Source: Trichostrongylus colubriformis
Taxonomy: Eukaryota > Nematoda > Chromadorea > Rhabditida > Trichostrongylidae
Direction: 5' to 3'
DNA: 64,000 bases
NCBI GenBank assembly: GCA_963978905.1
Contig: OZ022258.1
Coordinates: 31,624,716-31,688,715 of the forward strand
How positions within the stretch are numbered: the first letter of the stretch is position 1; each line of letters starts with the position of its first letter. The notes beneath the pieces are model-generated. The model was not told the DNA's origin. It saw nothing but the letters and a program-made list of their open reading frames with translations, and did no database searches. Positions 32,640 to 45,487 of the stretch are shown here, one piece after another. The position numbers and the translations under genes are program-made.

Positions 32640-32778
32640 AGCTTGCGAGGTAGGGCGCCGCTGTAGTTGGGGGATGATTGGGGATGAAAGTAATTATACG
32701 GCTACTACATACGGCGCCCATAGCATTTCCGTGAAATCGCTTCAGGACCCAACTACGGCGACCCCCTAGCTCGCACGC
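32640..32778. repeat. Small foldback element
   Basis: Arms GCGAGGTAGGGCGCCGCTGT...AGTTGGG and an imperfect inverse ending CCCCCTAGCTCGC, about 30 bp each. Confidence 0.65.
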
Positions 32779-33477
32779 ATTGCTCATACGCAACAAATAG
32801 CGTTGCGAAATTTTGACGTTAGAGTACTCACTCGGTACAAATAAGACCAACATTGTGAGTTGACGCTGAAGCAATATTTTCGCTCTGCTTTGTTTTGTCA
32901 TTTCAGTTTTTTGACTGCTTCTATTTCTTTATTTTTCTGTGACTTCTTCATGAAAACTTCAATTCTCTACATCTTTTCTTGAAACTACAGTAGTCCTGCT
33001 TTCTGGAAGCATACATCCGCTCGAAATGTATCTCAACAAAATGGGTTGCAAGGCAGGGGCTTCGCGACGGAGTTGAGCGAAATCCAATCGTGAGCAGTGT
33101 GCAAGAAATGGGAGACGAGCGCGCTTCGTAAAAGATCTTAGCTGAGCTTGTGTAAAGGCATATGACATTTCACGAGGTACACTGTAGCCCACCTCCTTGC
33201 ACGCACCGTTGTGCACACCTGAGGACAGCGACTTCGAACGTGACTTCGTACGAAACTACTTGAAAAGGCATGTTTTTACTTGGGATATTACTAAAATTCT
33301 CACGATAAGCTTGTTTTCCTTGTTGAGGACACCGCTGGGGCAATCCCGGCTGACTATGGAATACCAAAGTTGAGGTGTGTAGTAGTGCAACAGCAGGGAA
33401 AGAGTGAAGTCAAAAACCTGAGAAATTCCACTGTCCCGATAATGTGCATGTTTTCGCGTTGTCTGTGTCATTGACAT
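32779..33477. other. Intergenic, nothing recognised
   Basis: Only short chance frames; no homology seen. Confidence 0.4.
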
Positions 33478-34017
33478 GGCTGTTCTAGCTATTCTGAAGT
33501 TATCTTCATTCTAAATGTCTTTTCCAGAACCGATGTCAGATTCTGGGATTGAAGCAAGCCAAAGCACAGGGATTTAGTGCACTGGAGTGAGAGAGAAAGT
33601 CGCCCACGAGCAGAAGAATGATCCCCATGAAAAAACAGTGCGAAAACTTGAATAACAACTTCAATAGCAATAATTAACTATATCGACTGGAAACAATTAC
33701 AACAAACATAAGTGAAAAGGAAACCCTGCAAAATTTCAAATAGCAACTTTCAAAAAAATCAATGACAGGATGTTCATCAGTATCGATTAAAAGCAATTAG
33801 AACAACTAAGAATCAAGTGAAATCAGTGCGAAAACTTCACCAGCATCGTCGAGACCGTCATTGATGGGGTCATTCCTCTGCTCTCGGGCGCTGTTCTCTC
33901 TCACTCCACATGCACTAAATCCCCGTGTTTTTGGCTTGCTATTTAACCCAGAATCTGACAACGGTTCTGAAAAGACATTTAGAATGAAGAATAGACTCCA
34001 GAATAGCTAGAACAGCC
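33478..34017. mobile_element. Foldback MITE, 540 bp
   Basis: Arms of about 180 bp begin GGCTGTTCTAGCTATTCTG. They share CATTCTAAATGTCTTTTC, GTCAGATTCTGGG and GGATTTAGTGCA, with a 150-bp AT-rich middle. No transposase. Confidence 0.8.
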
Positions 34018-34267
34018 TTTTTCAATGGCAATGTAGGTTTCTAATTATGGTTTAACTTTCGTCGAACTTGGTAAACTGCGATCTACTACGAACAAGAAAA
34101 GAAAACCTGAGAAAACACCATTTCCTCAAAACCCCCGCGTTTCGACGATCCCAACTTCCACCTTGTTTGAAGGACCGCGCAGTTTCAAGTTCTTTAAAGG
34201 ATGTGTCGCCTCTTTGAATGACGCATTTGCGTCCTTTGAACATGGTTACGGTGGTAAGCGGGTGTAT

Positions 34268-34414
34268 GTCGTTTGGCGCGGCCCCTTGGAGCTAATTTGC
34301 CAATGGGGCGCATGTGCCGTCTGGACTCTCCCAGATTTACCTAAGCCTTTTTAGGGGAGGAGCTTTGGCAGTGCCCCATTGGCAAATTAGCTCGAAGGGG
34401 CCGCGCCAAACGAC
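34268..34414. repeat. GC-rich hairpin, 42-bp arms
   Basis: GTCGTTTGGCGCGGCCCCTT then GAGCTAATTTGCCAATGGGGC at 34268-34309, and its inverse at 34373-34414, with one mismatch and a 63-base loop. Confidence 0.85.
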
Positions 34415-35039
34415 CGTCTCCCGTGGTAAGCGATTTTCGGCCTGCAGAATCCGTCTTCCTTTGATGGTTGAGTGTTTGAGTGTTTACTTCGCGTCAAGTC
34501 CACTTTGTACTCAATTGTTAGGGTGATTATTATTCTAGTAAATGCTTTAGATGTCACATTTATAGTTCGCTCCACGAAAATGTAGTCTCCTATTAAAGCT
34601 ATTATTGTATGTATACCATTCTAACGTTCATACTTTAAGTAGATAAGGAGAAACAATTTGATGCAGTCAATGAAATGTTTCCTGACGTCCTGGTGCTTCT
34701 TTACGTCTCGTTGAATTGTGATCCTTTACTTTCGCTTGAAATTTCAGTGTATTCATATTTGTCACAAGACATTGGCAGAGCATACATAGTCGGTGACCTT
34801 CAGTTCCGATCGCTCAGTGATAACTCACATATGTGAAACCTGAGTTTAATGCTATCGCAGCGATTGGTCGTTGAGCATGACGCTCTAAGGCTATGGGTAC
34901 GTAAAGTGCGAGATACTATGCGAAACTTCAATTCTGCGATAATGCAAACCACTAAAATATGCACGGTGGCGTGGAACAGGTACGTTCTCACTGTGAGATA
35001 ACCTGCATCGGCACCATAGTGGAACAAGTAAAACGGCTA

Positions 35040-36660
35040 TTCAAATAGAAGCTGTGAGTCGTGAGTACGAAATGGAGTTTTTACTGAACGAGATCAGGGA
35101 CGGTGGTAAAGTGGCCGAAACTGGCACTTAAGAACAATGATTTGCAGCCGATAGCACTGACAAGGGAGGTCTTTCAGGTCATGACGCAATTTTGGGAAAC
35201 GGTTTTTTCCATTATATGGGGGTACCTACATGAAACATATAACTAACTTCCATTTTTGCTGAGCGACCCTACGAATGCCAAAAAAGGAGTAAAAAAATTT
35301 TTTTCCAAAAAGGCGACTTTAACCCACTTAGTAACGCATACTCCTTGTAACCTTAACCATGTGCAGATCCAAAGGTGTTCTTCCATTTCACATCCAAAAC
35401 AAAGTCAAATACGGGAAAAAAAATAAGATCTTACCTCCCCTATGTACTAACAGTGTGCAGCAGTTTCACAACGGTTTCCCGATGTGGATAGGGCACAGCG
35501 GTCGCGTGGCCTACTGGATACGACGATGGGCTCTCAAAAGATCGAAAGGCATGGGTTGGTGGTGCGGGTCCCGGCCCTGCCGAGGTTTTGCATTTGTTTT
35601 TGCCTTCACTTTTTCATCTTCAGATATGTCGGTTTATGCCAAATGACTATGGTTTTCGTTGACAGCATGCCAAAGTGACTCTGTTTACTAATTTTCAGTG
35701 AATCCGGTGATCTGACTTTTTTGGACACATAAGGGCCCGTAGCGCTCGCTATTCGCGATTTCGCTCAAAATGAGTGCCATATTCGTGTTCAGGGGGTCAA
35801 ACTACCCTTGGGAATACATTTCTAGCCAATTCCAAATTTTGACCCTAACTTCGAGAAAGACGTTTGGTCATGCTTTGCCATGGTGCCCTTTCTATTTGTA
35901 GAAGTGAGTAACTAACAAAATCGCTGAAAATCTGTGGAATATGCACAGCATGAATGCCTATCGTTATAACTTGACCAACCAAGCATCAAGCAAGTGAAAT
36001 AGTCTGGATTTCTTGACAAGTGATACCGTCGCCTCCTTCGTTGAACGTGTAATCGAAGGTATACCAATGCCCACCTCAAATTTTCGAATTTGGGTCAAAA
36101 CTTCGATTGGGCTGGAAACTTACCCCTGTGGGTAGTTCGACCTCCAGAACACGAATAACAAATCCGTTTCACGCAAAAACGCCTCGTTCGTGCGCTATGA
36201 GCGCTGAAAGGTCAAAAAGTTAGAGTGTCAAACTTGCTGAAAACTGGCAGTAGAGGGCAGTTCGGAGTTCTAAATGTGATTACTGCACTTAATCTTCATA
36301 TCCGAATGTTTACGAGCCCAAAAACTGACAATCTAAATTTTGCAAAAAATTGTCCTCAGTGGGGATCGAACCATCAACCCCTTTTTTGGCATTCGTAGGG
36401 CCGCTCAGCAAAAATGGACATCAGTTATATGATTCTTGCACGCACCCCCATACATGCAAAAAACAGTTTTCAAAAAGCGCGTCATGAGTTGGAAGACCTT
36501 CCTCGTGAGATCATAGCAGATGAAATTGGGAGGTTACCGCTCTCGATACGAGCAACTTTTTTCCGTTGTGAGCAAAACTTGCGACAGGCGCCGATTCCGA
36601 ACTCTTGACCTCACGCATCACAGTCGGCAGCTTTGCCACTACACTACGTAGCACTGGTAC
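35040..36660. repeat. Long degenerate palindrome, about 1.6 kb
   Basis: Outer arms near 35130-35300 and 36380-36550 share (inverted) GTCATGACGC, ATGGGGGT.C, CATTTTTGCTGAGCG and CCTACGAATGCCAAAAAAGG. Inner arms near 35745-35850 and 36060-36200 share TATTCGTGTTC, GAACTACCC-type and TTTTGACCC words. The centre is about 35940. tRNA-like pieces lie within or at the ends. Confidence 0.7.
35494..35585 (+). repeat. tRNA-Arg-like sequence (SINE head)
   Basis: GTGGCCTACTGGATACGACG resembles the D-arm/box A of tRNA-Arg, and GCGGGTCCCGGCCCTGCCG resembles a decayed T-arm. Box B is degenerate, so I read it as a SINE or pseudo-tRNA. Confidence 0.35.
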
Positions 36661-39119
36661 CGCTCATGTAAATCTTTTCCATTAAAGCAAGATAGGCTGC
36701 TGCTTTACTCGGGTGAACATGGATCAACGTGACTAACGTGGGTCAACGTGACTAAACAAAGATCCGCACTGGAGAGGCCGTAAGAACTACTCTATCGTTG
36801 CTGCCACGTTCTGCCATGTAACCCCACTGCCTCGTACTCTCTTCATACAGCCGCTCTCTATTCTTCTATGCCGTTCAGCCTCTCTCCCTTTTCCATTCTA
36901 TCTCTACAGGGTTTCACGCAATCCATGTGGCAGTCTCTCCATTAGCTTCTCATTTGAAGACTTACGTGGAGGTAGCTAGAGAAATGGAAAGATAATGTGG
37001 ATGCGTAGACGCAGACTAGTTCAGAAACGTGCAGCAAAAAGTCCTCCAAAGGACTTTTTGCTGCACGTTGCTCTAAACTGGTCTGCGTCTCTGTATTTAC
37101 TCTATATTTCGTCGCTCGTGATTTAGTCGGTGCGAAATGCGAATTAGCTAGAAGATCTTCTTCTCACGCTATGCTGACGTGACTTTCAACTGACTTCCAG
37201 CTCATTTGCACTTTATTCATTCTCATTTACTAGGAAGGCTTGCTAGGCCGGTTTAATCGTTTAACGAAATCTGCAGCTTACGTGGAACTTAATGTATCCG
37301 CTAAACTGCCACTTTCGGCCACTTTACTACCGTCCCAGGACACCCAGGAAGTTGCAATATAGCTGAACGGACGAAGTGGGAGAGATTGTTAAAATGGAAG
37401 TGGGACAGAATGTGAGCTTTTTAAAGTGAGTGAGTCTTCGTGGTCACAAAGCTACTTCAAACCGTGAACGTAAGTTGACGTAATTTAACGTTAACGTAAT
37501 TTCACATCGCAAGATGGTGGTTATTATCCCGAAGATTCCTCGTCTAGCTATAAGCTCGTTCGAACGACTTTCAAAGGCGCGCATTCCACATTCGCTAGGA
37601 TGCGAGCGCTGTCATGTCTACCACTCACACACAAAATTATCCTGTAGAAACACACAGGACTTCCGTCACATCTAAAATGGAGTAGAAAATGGATGCATGG
37701 CGCATCCACAGGAAGGGAGCGATTAAACTCATGGGTAAGCTAGTACTTCATCTAGTCACAACAGTAACATCTTCTGGGAGTGAGCACCTTTCAACAGGAT
37801 ACTCTCCGGAGCGGGAGCTGGTGCGAAGGTAGACGGCATGGCCTATATCCAGAGCGAAAGTGGCGAGCATTACTACAGGAAAAACTGTCTAGAAAGCGTA
37901 GGCTGCTTTTGGGAGGCTCTGAATGCACTCTTTGTGAGGCTGTCACGCTCTTGATGACAAGAATTATCGACAAACCCTCGACTCGCGCACCTGCAGGATT
38001 CCTAAATACTCGTAGTAACTAGAAAATTCATTAGATAGAGGAAACTTAGAGTTTTCTTTTTCATCTTCTCAGATATCGCTCCTCGCTTCTCTGTTCGCGT
38101 TGTGTTTTCGTTGTGTAGTTCTACTTTTCTTCACGTGATCGAAACAGGACTTTGGAGTCGGCACTAACTGTATGCAAGCGACTTTGTTGGCTCCCCCAAT
38201 TTCGTGTCTGTTGTTTTCTACATCTTCCTTTTGTATATCGTTTTGCTTTCTTACTCTTCTTCAATTTCAGGTGAATAATTTTACTTTTGATTTTTTCTTT
38301 TCAGGCATGAAAGCGGGATTTTGTAGCAACGTTGGCACGGTGCGAACAGGTTCGTTCGTTTTTTGATTTCGTATCTGTTGTTTCCCAATTCTTCCACTTG
38401 AATACTGTCTTAGTTTTTTCCTCGTCGTGTATTTTAGGTGTATGGATATTCTTTTGTTTTTTTTCAGGTGATTGGAGAAGAACTGTGGTGGGTTTCATAA
38501 AATGCGCTGTTGTTACTGAAAGTTCTACTGACATGCTCCCACTAGGGAGGCCCGATTTCCTGGTTCTTTCTCGTTTTTTGATAGCAGGGATGTTATATCC
38601 TTTTTTGTTTCTTGACAATAAAGGGTTTGGAAGATGTTTTTGCACAGAAAAACCAATACGAATTCATGGCAACGATGTACTTTACAATATTACACAATCA
38701 GGCATCTAATCATATAATCTGCATAATATAATGTGACATTGTTGGTGGATAAGAAGAGGGGGAGGGTCGTGCATGCGTCCCGTGGAGGGGGGCTTGTCTT
38801 CAGGCGACCTTTTCTTCGACAGGTGGAGGTGCCCCTGGGTCAAAGCGATGTCGAGGAAAAATTCGAAAAATACAATTGTCCTTCAGAAGGGGCTCCACTT
38901 CACAACCCCCTCTTCACACTCAAGTATTTCTTAGTCTTCTACATAAAATTACGATTCACCGAGGATCTAAAGACCTTATGGAGAAGAACTGAGGCAAAAA
39001 TCGTGGCAAAATAAGAAAAACGGGAATCTAATAAAATTCCTACTTATATTTTGAGCCGAAGGCATCGCCGACTATGGGTTACGTGCTTGTCCTTCAACGA
39101 CAGAGGAGAAGGGTAAACA
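36661..39119. other. Intergenic, one hairpin, otherwise nothing recognised
   Basis: 38040-38480 on the plus strand is strongly T-rich with several TTTTCAG-like words, so splice sites could be imagined, but no exon with recognisable protein joins them. Confidence 0.35.
37007..37090. repeat. Hairpin with a perfect 19-bp core
   Basis: ACGTGCAGCAAAAAGTCCT (37027-37045), loop CCAA, exact inverse (37050-37068). Outer AGACGCAGAC...GTCTGCGTCT arms extend it to 84 bp. Confidence 0.9.
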
Positions 39120-40600
39120 ACTATGCGTGAAGGAAGACAAACGTTGTCTTGTGATCTGGCTAGCGGTGTAGGCATGCAGTCCGCTTCCATCTCTGAGCCG
39201 CAAAACTTCAAAAACATGTCAGCTATGGAGCTTTTAAAGAACATCATCGAACTCAATCAGGATCCTGCGATTGAGACTATGCTGATTGCTCTCTCAGAGA
39301 AGATTCCTATGGAATTTTCTCAGCTACTTGAGAGTGATAAGCATGGACACAGCATCGTCATTTCTGGTCTTGAGGAACCCCAAGGTAACCTACCCCCGTC
39401 GGCTCGTCAGAGAGACATAGAGGACAAGGTATGTGGAGTTCTCGATGTATTGGACGTGGAGTGCCGCCCGACCGAGATATACCGGATGGGCAGACCTGAC
39501 AAGGGCCGCCCTCGTCTCGTCAAGGTCGTCTTGCCAGCCATATCCCACTGGCGTCGAGCACTGGCTAATGCACGCCTTCTTCGGAGTGCTGGGATGCAGA
39601 ACGTTTTATGCGCCGTAGTATGACAGAGGATGAGAGAAAACGCGAATACGAGCTCCGCAAAGAGGCTGAAGTGCGCAATAAGGGCAAAGATGTCCGTGAA
39701 TGGGTTGTCTATCAAGGTCAGCTCAAGACACATCTGAATTGCCATACAAACGTTCGCTAAACGCCTAGTAGTGCACGGTGCATCTGCCCTGACCCGTTAT
39801 CTAATAAATGCCCGCAGTCTGTCTGACAAGCTTAACCATTTGCATGCATCAATTAGCCACTAACAGCCCGACCTCATATTCATTACTGAGACATGGCTCA
39901 CGCCCAATATCTGTGACTCTGAGATTTTGGCTGCCTTCCCTTAACTTATCATTCAGATAGAAATGATCGCAGAGGTGGTGGGGTATGTTGTCTGATCAAG
40001 GGTAATCTTCTCACTAGTCCCGTCGAGCTGGCTCCTACAATAAATGCTAACGTGCTCTCATTTGAGCTTATCTGCCCTCTCGAGGTATCACGAACACGAC
40101 TTACTGTTGTTTACCGGCCACCAAACTCGAATAGAAAAGATGATGAAGAGTTGATTGACTTACTTCGCGAAATTATATCAACGCAAGCCAACAACGTGAT
40201 TACACGGTTTCTCTGGTATAGGTCCCAGTCTAGCGTCCCTAGACCAGATATGCCCTCGTACAGTACTCGGTTGCAGTTGTTTTCACTTCAGAGTTTGCGA
40301 TATAGGCGAGTAATGTTGGACTTAGGGTTCTGCTTCCGGATCCTAAGGAAGGAGATACGGCTTGGTGCGAGCAAGTACTGGTGTTTCAGGCCAACAAGAG
40401 AACGTCTTGGTGGGTTTAACCTACACTACGCTACCATACGATCTAGGAGCTATGCTTTTCTGTCGTTGCGCAAGGTGGTTCCAGCTTCTGCCGCCTCATG
40501 TCCTCCGAGCGCCTAATAGCAAGGTATACAAAAATAAGCTGCGCAAGCTTGACCTCTTGCACACTTTGAGAATAAAGGAGTGTGAGTGAATGTATAAAAT
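39120..40600 (+). mobile_element. CR1-like LINE with large internal deletion
   Basis: 39123-39620 encodes the first ORF: MELLKNIIELNQDPA, HSIVISGLEEPQGNLPPSAR and GVLDVLDVECRPTEIYRMGR then PRLVKVVLPA. After a one-base shift it continues MTEDERKREYELRKEAEVRN and REWVVYQGQLKTHL. From 39790 the endonuclease follows in shifting frames (LINARSLSDKLNHLHA, DLIFITETWLTP, LTVVYRPPNSNRKDDEELID). From about 40255 the extreme C-terminus of the RT ORF appears (LQLFSLQSLRYRRVMLDL..FR). Most of the reverse transcriptase is missing. Confidence 0.85.
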
Positions 40601-40714
40601 ACTTGCGAGCTTATTGAAATTAAACCTTTCAAGGTGACTCAAACTGTTTTTGTGATAACATCCTTTGCCCAACCCATTAGCTGCTAGGTTTCTCTAGTGG
40701 CTGCGTAGTTCTGT

Positions 40715-41095
40715 ACATGCAAATCATGTTGAGGAAATTTTGAAAATTTCTCAAGTGCCTCAATTCAAATTATCGTAACTTCCTTAAAACGTAACTTCGT
40801 GAATGCGGATTTCCGTTACCGGATCTGTGAGATTGCCGTTTTCTAACGACTGCTTGAGCTATACCATATCTTCAAAAAGAAAGACTTAAATCGAAGGAGG
40901 GGAGGACTTTTTGCCAAAGTGGCTGGATCTTCCCATGATTCATTGGAAAGAAAGATCCATTGTAACAGAAATGCTTCCAGTACACAGTCGCTGTCAGGGA
41001 CCCAACGGAATAGCGTCTATCGGCTTCGCTGCGGAATGCCATGCATGATGATTTCATTCACATCCTTAGTGAATGCAAACGTTTTACCTGTCCAC
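40715..41095 (-). repeat. Composite repeat copy 3 (fragment, inverted)
   Basis: On the minus strand it matches copy 2 around 30150-30500, with AATCATGGGAAGATC, the CATGCATGGC segment and TTTTCAAAATTTCCTCAAC. It carries the same peptide module with a frameshift (GPNGIASIGFAA / AMHDDFIHIL read on the plus strand). Confidence 0.6.
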
Positions 41096-44000
41096 ATAAT
41101 GCCTCGTTAGCACCATTTTGCAATGGTAGTAAGATATGAAAGAAGCCTTATTAGCAAACTTCTTCTTAATCACATAGTTTCTTGAGTAGTCATACATGCT
41201 GTAGCCCGTGGATAATGACGCGCATCGCGACTCGTTGGTTCTTTGTACGTGTTTTCGGTGCCACCAGACCAACGGGAGAGCGATTGGCGGTGACAGGCTG
41301 CGTTGTAGGTCGCTCCTACATAAGGTTTCCATCGACAGTCCATCAGGGTGAAGGATAGACTATTTCTGCGGTCGTCTCGGAATCGTGGACTGCGAACAAG
41401 GTATCCACGTATCGACCTCGCACCATAGCATAATTTATGCGAGTTTGGTTACAGAAGCTTGACACTTTATTCACAGTCTACAATTGCGAAAGAACGGAGG
41501 AACAGCTCCCCCTTTGGTTCTAATCTTTTGCGTTGTCCATATACTCTTCTCTTCACAATACCATCTCGAGGACCTAGCTTGAAACTTTTGTGTCTGACCT
41601 TGTTTCCTATTCGAGGGGTGCCCCTTTTTGTATATCGTTCAATTTTTAGTGAAGGTTAAATTGAACACTAGTTATGGTTGTACCCAACTAAGCAGTTTTA
41701 TCACACCCCTTCACAAATTGTACATTCCGACATGAGGAATTCCAATGATCACTACCTATCTCTACGACTACGACCCACTCTCAGCGGACCAAGCACAGCT
41801 CCTGTCGAAAATTCCTCTACAGTCGCTCGACCCTGACTCCCTTGCTTATTCCTCATGACAGCTTTTGTCCAGCGATTGCGATAGTGTCTGAGACTCTATT
41901 GCTTTCCAGATTAGACAAATATCCTCAATTGCGACTGTTTTTGAGCGCATCATTGAGGCCTTCGCGGTGACCTGTTAAGCTGATATGTATTAATTAGATG
42001 GCTCTTGCAGTGAACGGGCAGCCAACATAAAAACTGGAAGTTTCCAAAGCTACTACTCACTTTCCGAAATAGGTGGCACTTTCGCCTGGTCGATTCCTTC
42101 CCTCATTCCATCGATTTTTACTTATCTCCCCACCCACGAGAAACGAGATGTGTCCAGCCGACGTTGGAGTCGCTTCGGCAATTACGTGGAAAAGCCCATG
42201 TGAAATGGAGTTACAATGCTCCACCTCTACTTCTTATGCTGTCAGACATGTGGCTTATCTTTGCTCGTTCACACTAGTCACAACAGTTGTTCTCTGCCAT
42301 TGCTCACTGCTACCACATCGTCATAGTCGAACTACTGGAGAGTCATTTGTCATTCGACTGTTTGAATGTCCATATTTCAGTCCTGAACATTCGCGATAGT
42401 CGAGTGCCACAAGGATTGGGTGGTAATCAATCAGTTGTCATACATTTGCATGACACAAACATATTTCTTACAGTCTCTTTTTGCTCTCTCCCGTGTCCTT
42501 AGCAAACTCATCACATTTGTTCCACCTCAAGCGGTTTCCATTAAAACGTTCTATAAATCAACACATCGAAGTGTTCACAGGCAACAATAGCCACTTATCA
42601 TCAAATGTTTCAAACTGTTATTCAATATGAATCGATGAGGTTATCAATGTCGTTCACTCCAGAAAATACCATGCCAAGATTATGGAAAGTCGAACTTGGA
42701 CACTGGTACCAAGACCAAGAATTTTTAGCTTCAAAAATGCTTCTTATCTTAGTCCGAATGGCTCAATAATCACAGCCGAAATATGTAGCTCCAGTCCCAT
42801 ACATTCAGCTTCACTCGCGCTTGGTGCAAAAATAAATTTCAAGTGATCGATCAGCCTCTTCGCTCTCACTTCTCACTCTGACTTCTACCTTAGCGCTCGC
42901 CACTGAACTATTATATTATTAATCTGTAACTTTGCATGTGTTCTCGTCCATAGAACAGAACGAAATTGCATTTTTTCTATTTTCTTCATTTTTGCGAGAA
43001 GGTATCCATTAATAGCGAAAATCATAATTGGAATATCTCTGGGGTGTTCTCAGACAGTCTATCTCCGTATCTTCACTTTACCCTTTTGACTGAACAAGCA
43101 GTTTCAACAGAGTTTGCATTTGAACTCATCTTATGCTGAGCTTTTTTTGCTCGAGAGTTACACATTTTTCGAGGGATGATTATAGAATTGTTCGTGTCAA
43201 ATATGGGGCAATGGCGGACCTCCAGATATCATCAGAATCATCAGGTACAATTCACTGAAACTGGATAAGCCATCTGCCAAAATTGATGGGGAACTTGTGC
43301 TCCACATGTGACTTCAACACACATAAGTAAGTGAGCCTCCCGAAGGAGTGATCCGTTGCTTGGTACTTCTCGAAGCCATTGTGCAGAGAAATCCAGCGGT
43401 TTCTTTCCTGATGAATTCATTAGGGTCTCTAGCGGAGTTTAATACATTCACGGCGAAAAGCGCAGAAAACCGAGAAGACATGATCCAACTGAGGCTCCCT
43501 CATACAACTGTCACAACTGTTTCCCATCGAAAAATTACCCTTCGCGTTCGCCATTTGAAAATCCTTAATCCCGAGCCAACGCGGAAGCAAATTTTCATTT
43601 AACTATCCTTCACTTAGAGGAACCGGAAGGGGTCCGAAACAAGAGAAAAATACAAAGAAATGAGCATTTTGTAACGAACGCAGAAGGTTAGAAGCGATAA
43701 TCGGTGAAAAAACCCGAATTCAAAAGTGCATCGCTGCGGTGTGTATTCGCGCCTCATTCGCACCATCCACTGACTTTCCGAGTTGCCCGCTGTAGGAGAC
43801 TGGCCGCGGGCCAACATTAGTTGTAGCACCTGACTCCCAGCGCAGTGGAGTGGCCATTCCCAACTACATTAGCATTCATGTAAGTACATATAGAAACAGT
43901 GTAAGAAAGAATAAAGGAAAAAGTAAAAGGAAAAAGCAAATTTATAAAAGAAACATCTTCTCTTGGCACCATGCCACGGCGTCAAATTGGGGAGTTTGTG

Positions 44001-45487
44001 CAATGGCGGCCACTTGAACTCGTCCACACTACGTCTGTTCTACCGTAGGCCAAAATTACCTCCTTTAGGTGTCTTTAACACGTGAGTGCTCCAACGTTCA
44101 CTCCATGTTTTGTCTCAAGAGACCTTTTGGCTCCTTCCAGGTGTCTGAGAAGGTCAACAAGGCAGTGTTTTCAAAACGCTATTATTTCGGAATCTTTTTT
44201 TCGCACAAAATTTTTCTCATGGTCTTACCGCTAAGTGGCCGCTGACCAGTGATTTTATGCTCATGCGGGAAAAAGCCAGGTTTACCTGGTCAAAAATTTG
44301 GGAAAATCAGAGTTTTTATGCCAACACAGTTGCCAAGTGGAAGTCATAATACATTCTCCAGGCTGTAACTTTATACCATTCTATGTAATGGCTCACCAAC
44401 ACGTTCATTCCGGACACCATTCCTTGAATAGCCAAGCGTATCCCGTTGCATGAAGTGTGCAAACAACTAAAGTGCAGTCAACTTTGCTCAGTGCCTTTGT
44501 TTCTTGTCGTGAATCACTTTTCAAGCTCCCTCCCACTGTCTTTATGAACTTATGGCTTAGCTTCATTCTTGCTCCTCCACCTCATTCACATTTCTCTCAC
44601 ACCGCTATGGCTTCGATACTCTCAAGAGACTGACAAATTGCGCTGGTCGTGCTGCCGTAATCGAAGTAGCCACATTTAGGGTGAAATCGTTCTCGAGTTA
44701 TTTGAACGAGCTCGTTTCGTAGTTCTCACAGACTTTTTGAGATTTCTTCTATGTCTAGCCACTTATTTGATTTATGCACCTTGGCAGAGAGTTTCTGTAT
44801 GATAGCGTTTGAGTGATGTTTTGCGCGAATTCTTTTATTTTATTTTTGGGGAGTGTAGTTGGTTTCTAATCGAAGAGCTTGGTCTTCGCATTTGCGAGTG
44901 CTGTGTTGCTGGGATGAAATCGATAGGACGGGCTCTACTCAGTGGCTTTTTACTGAAAACCATTGGGTGGTTTTACTGAAGACCATTAGGTTTGATCAGT
45001 GGCTTTTACTCATAAAACATACAGGTTGGCAAAAGCAAGTCTTGTAAGAAGGTGTCACACTATGCAGTTCTGACATTTGCCCATCAAATCTCTCAGTTTT
45101 CACGTATGTTTAGTGATTTATACGATTTTATTAGGGCTCAACCGATAATGCACACGAAATTGCATTTTTGACGTTCAATTCTTCTGCTGTCTGACATGGT
45201 GATGAAATCTTCCGCGGCTCTCCGACCTAACACATAGTAAAAGCTTAAAGAGATCAGGCCTCCTCGTACTTCAACTATTGTTACGGGTTTGAGCGATTTG
45301 AAAATAATGGCATCGACTCCAATGACGAATGGTACCAATTCCAATGAGAAACTTTTCAATCCAGTGAACAGCAAGGATCGTTAGGATTAGCTTGGAGACG
45401 AGAAAAGCGAAACTGTCACTGTTTGAATGTTACAAAGCGTTTGTTTTCAATTGAAAAGAACAAGGTCCTAGCTCTAGTCATAATTTA
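41096..45487. other. Intergenic 4.4 kb, nothing recognised
   Basis: No protein family, RNA gene or shared repeat identified by eye on either strand. Confidence 0.4.

Noticed and set aside
38040..38710. A gene with several small introns, suggested by repeated TTTTCAG words
   Set aside because: The tract is simply T-rich; no set of exons gave a recognisable or conserved protein.
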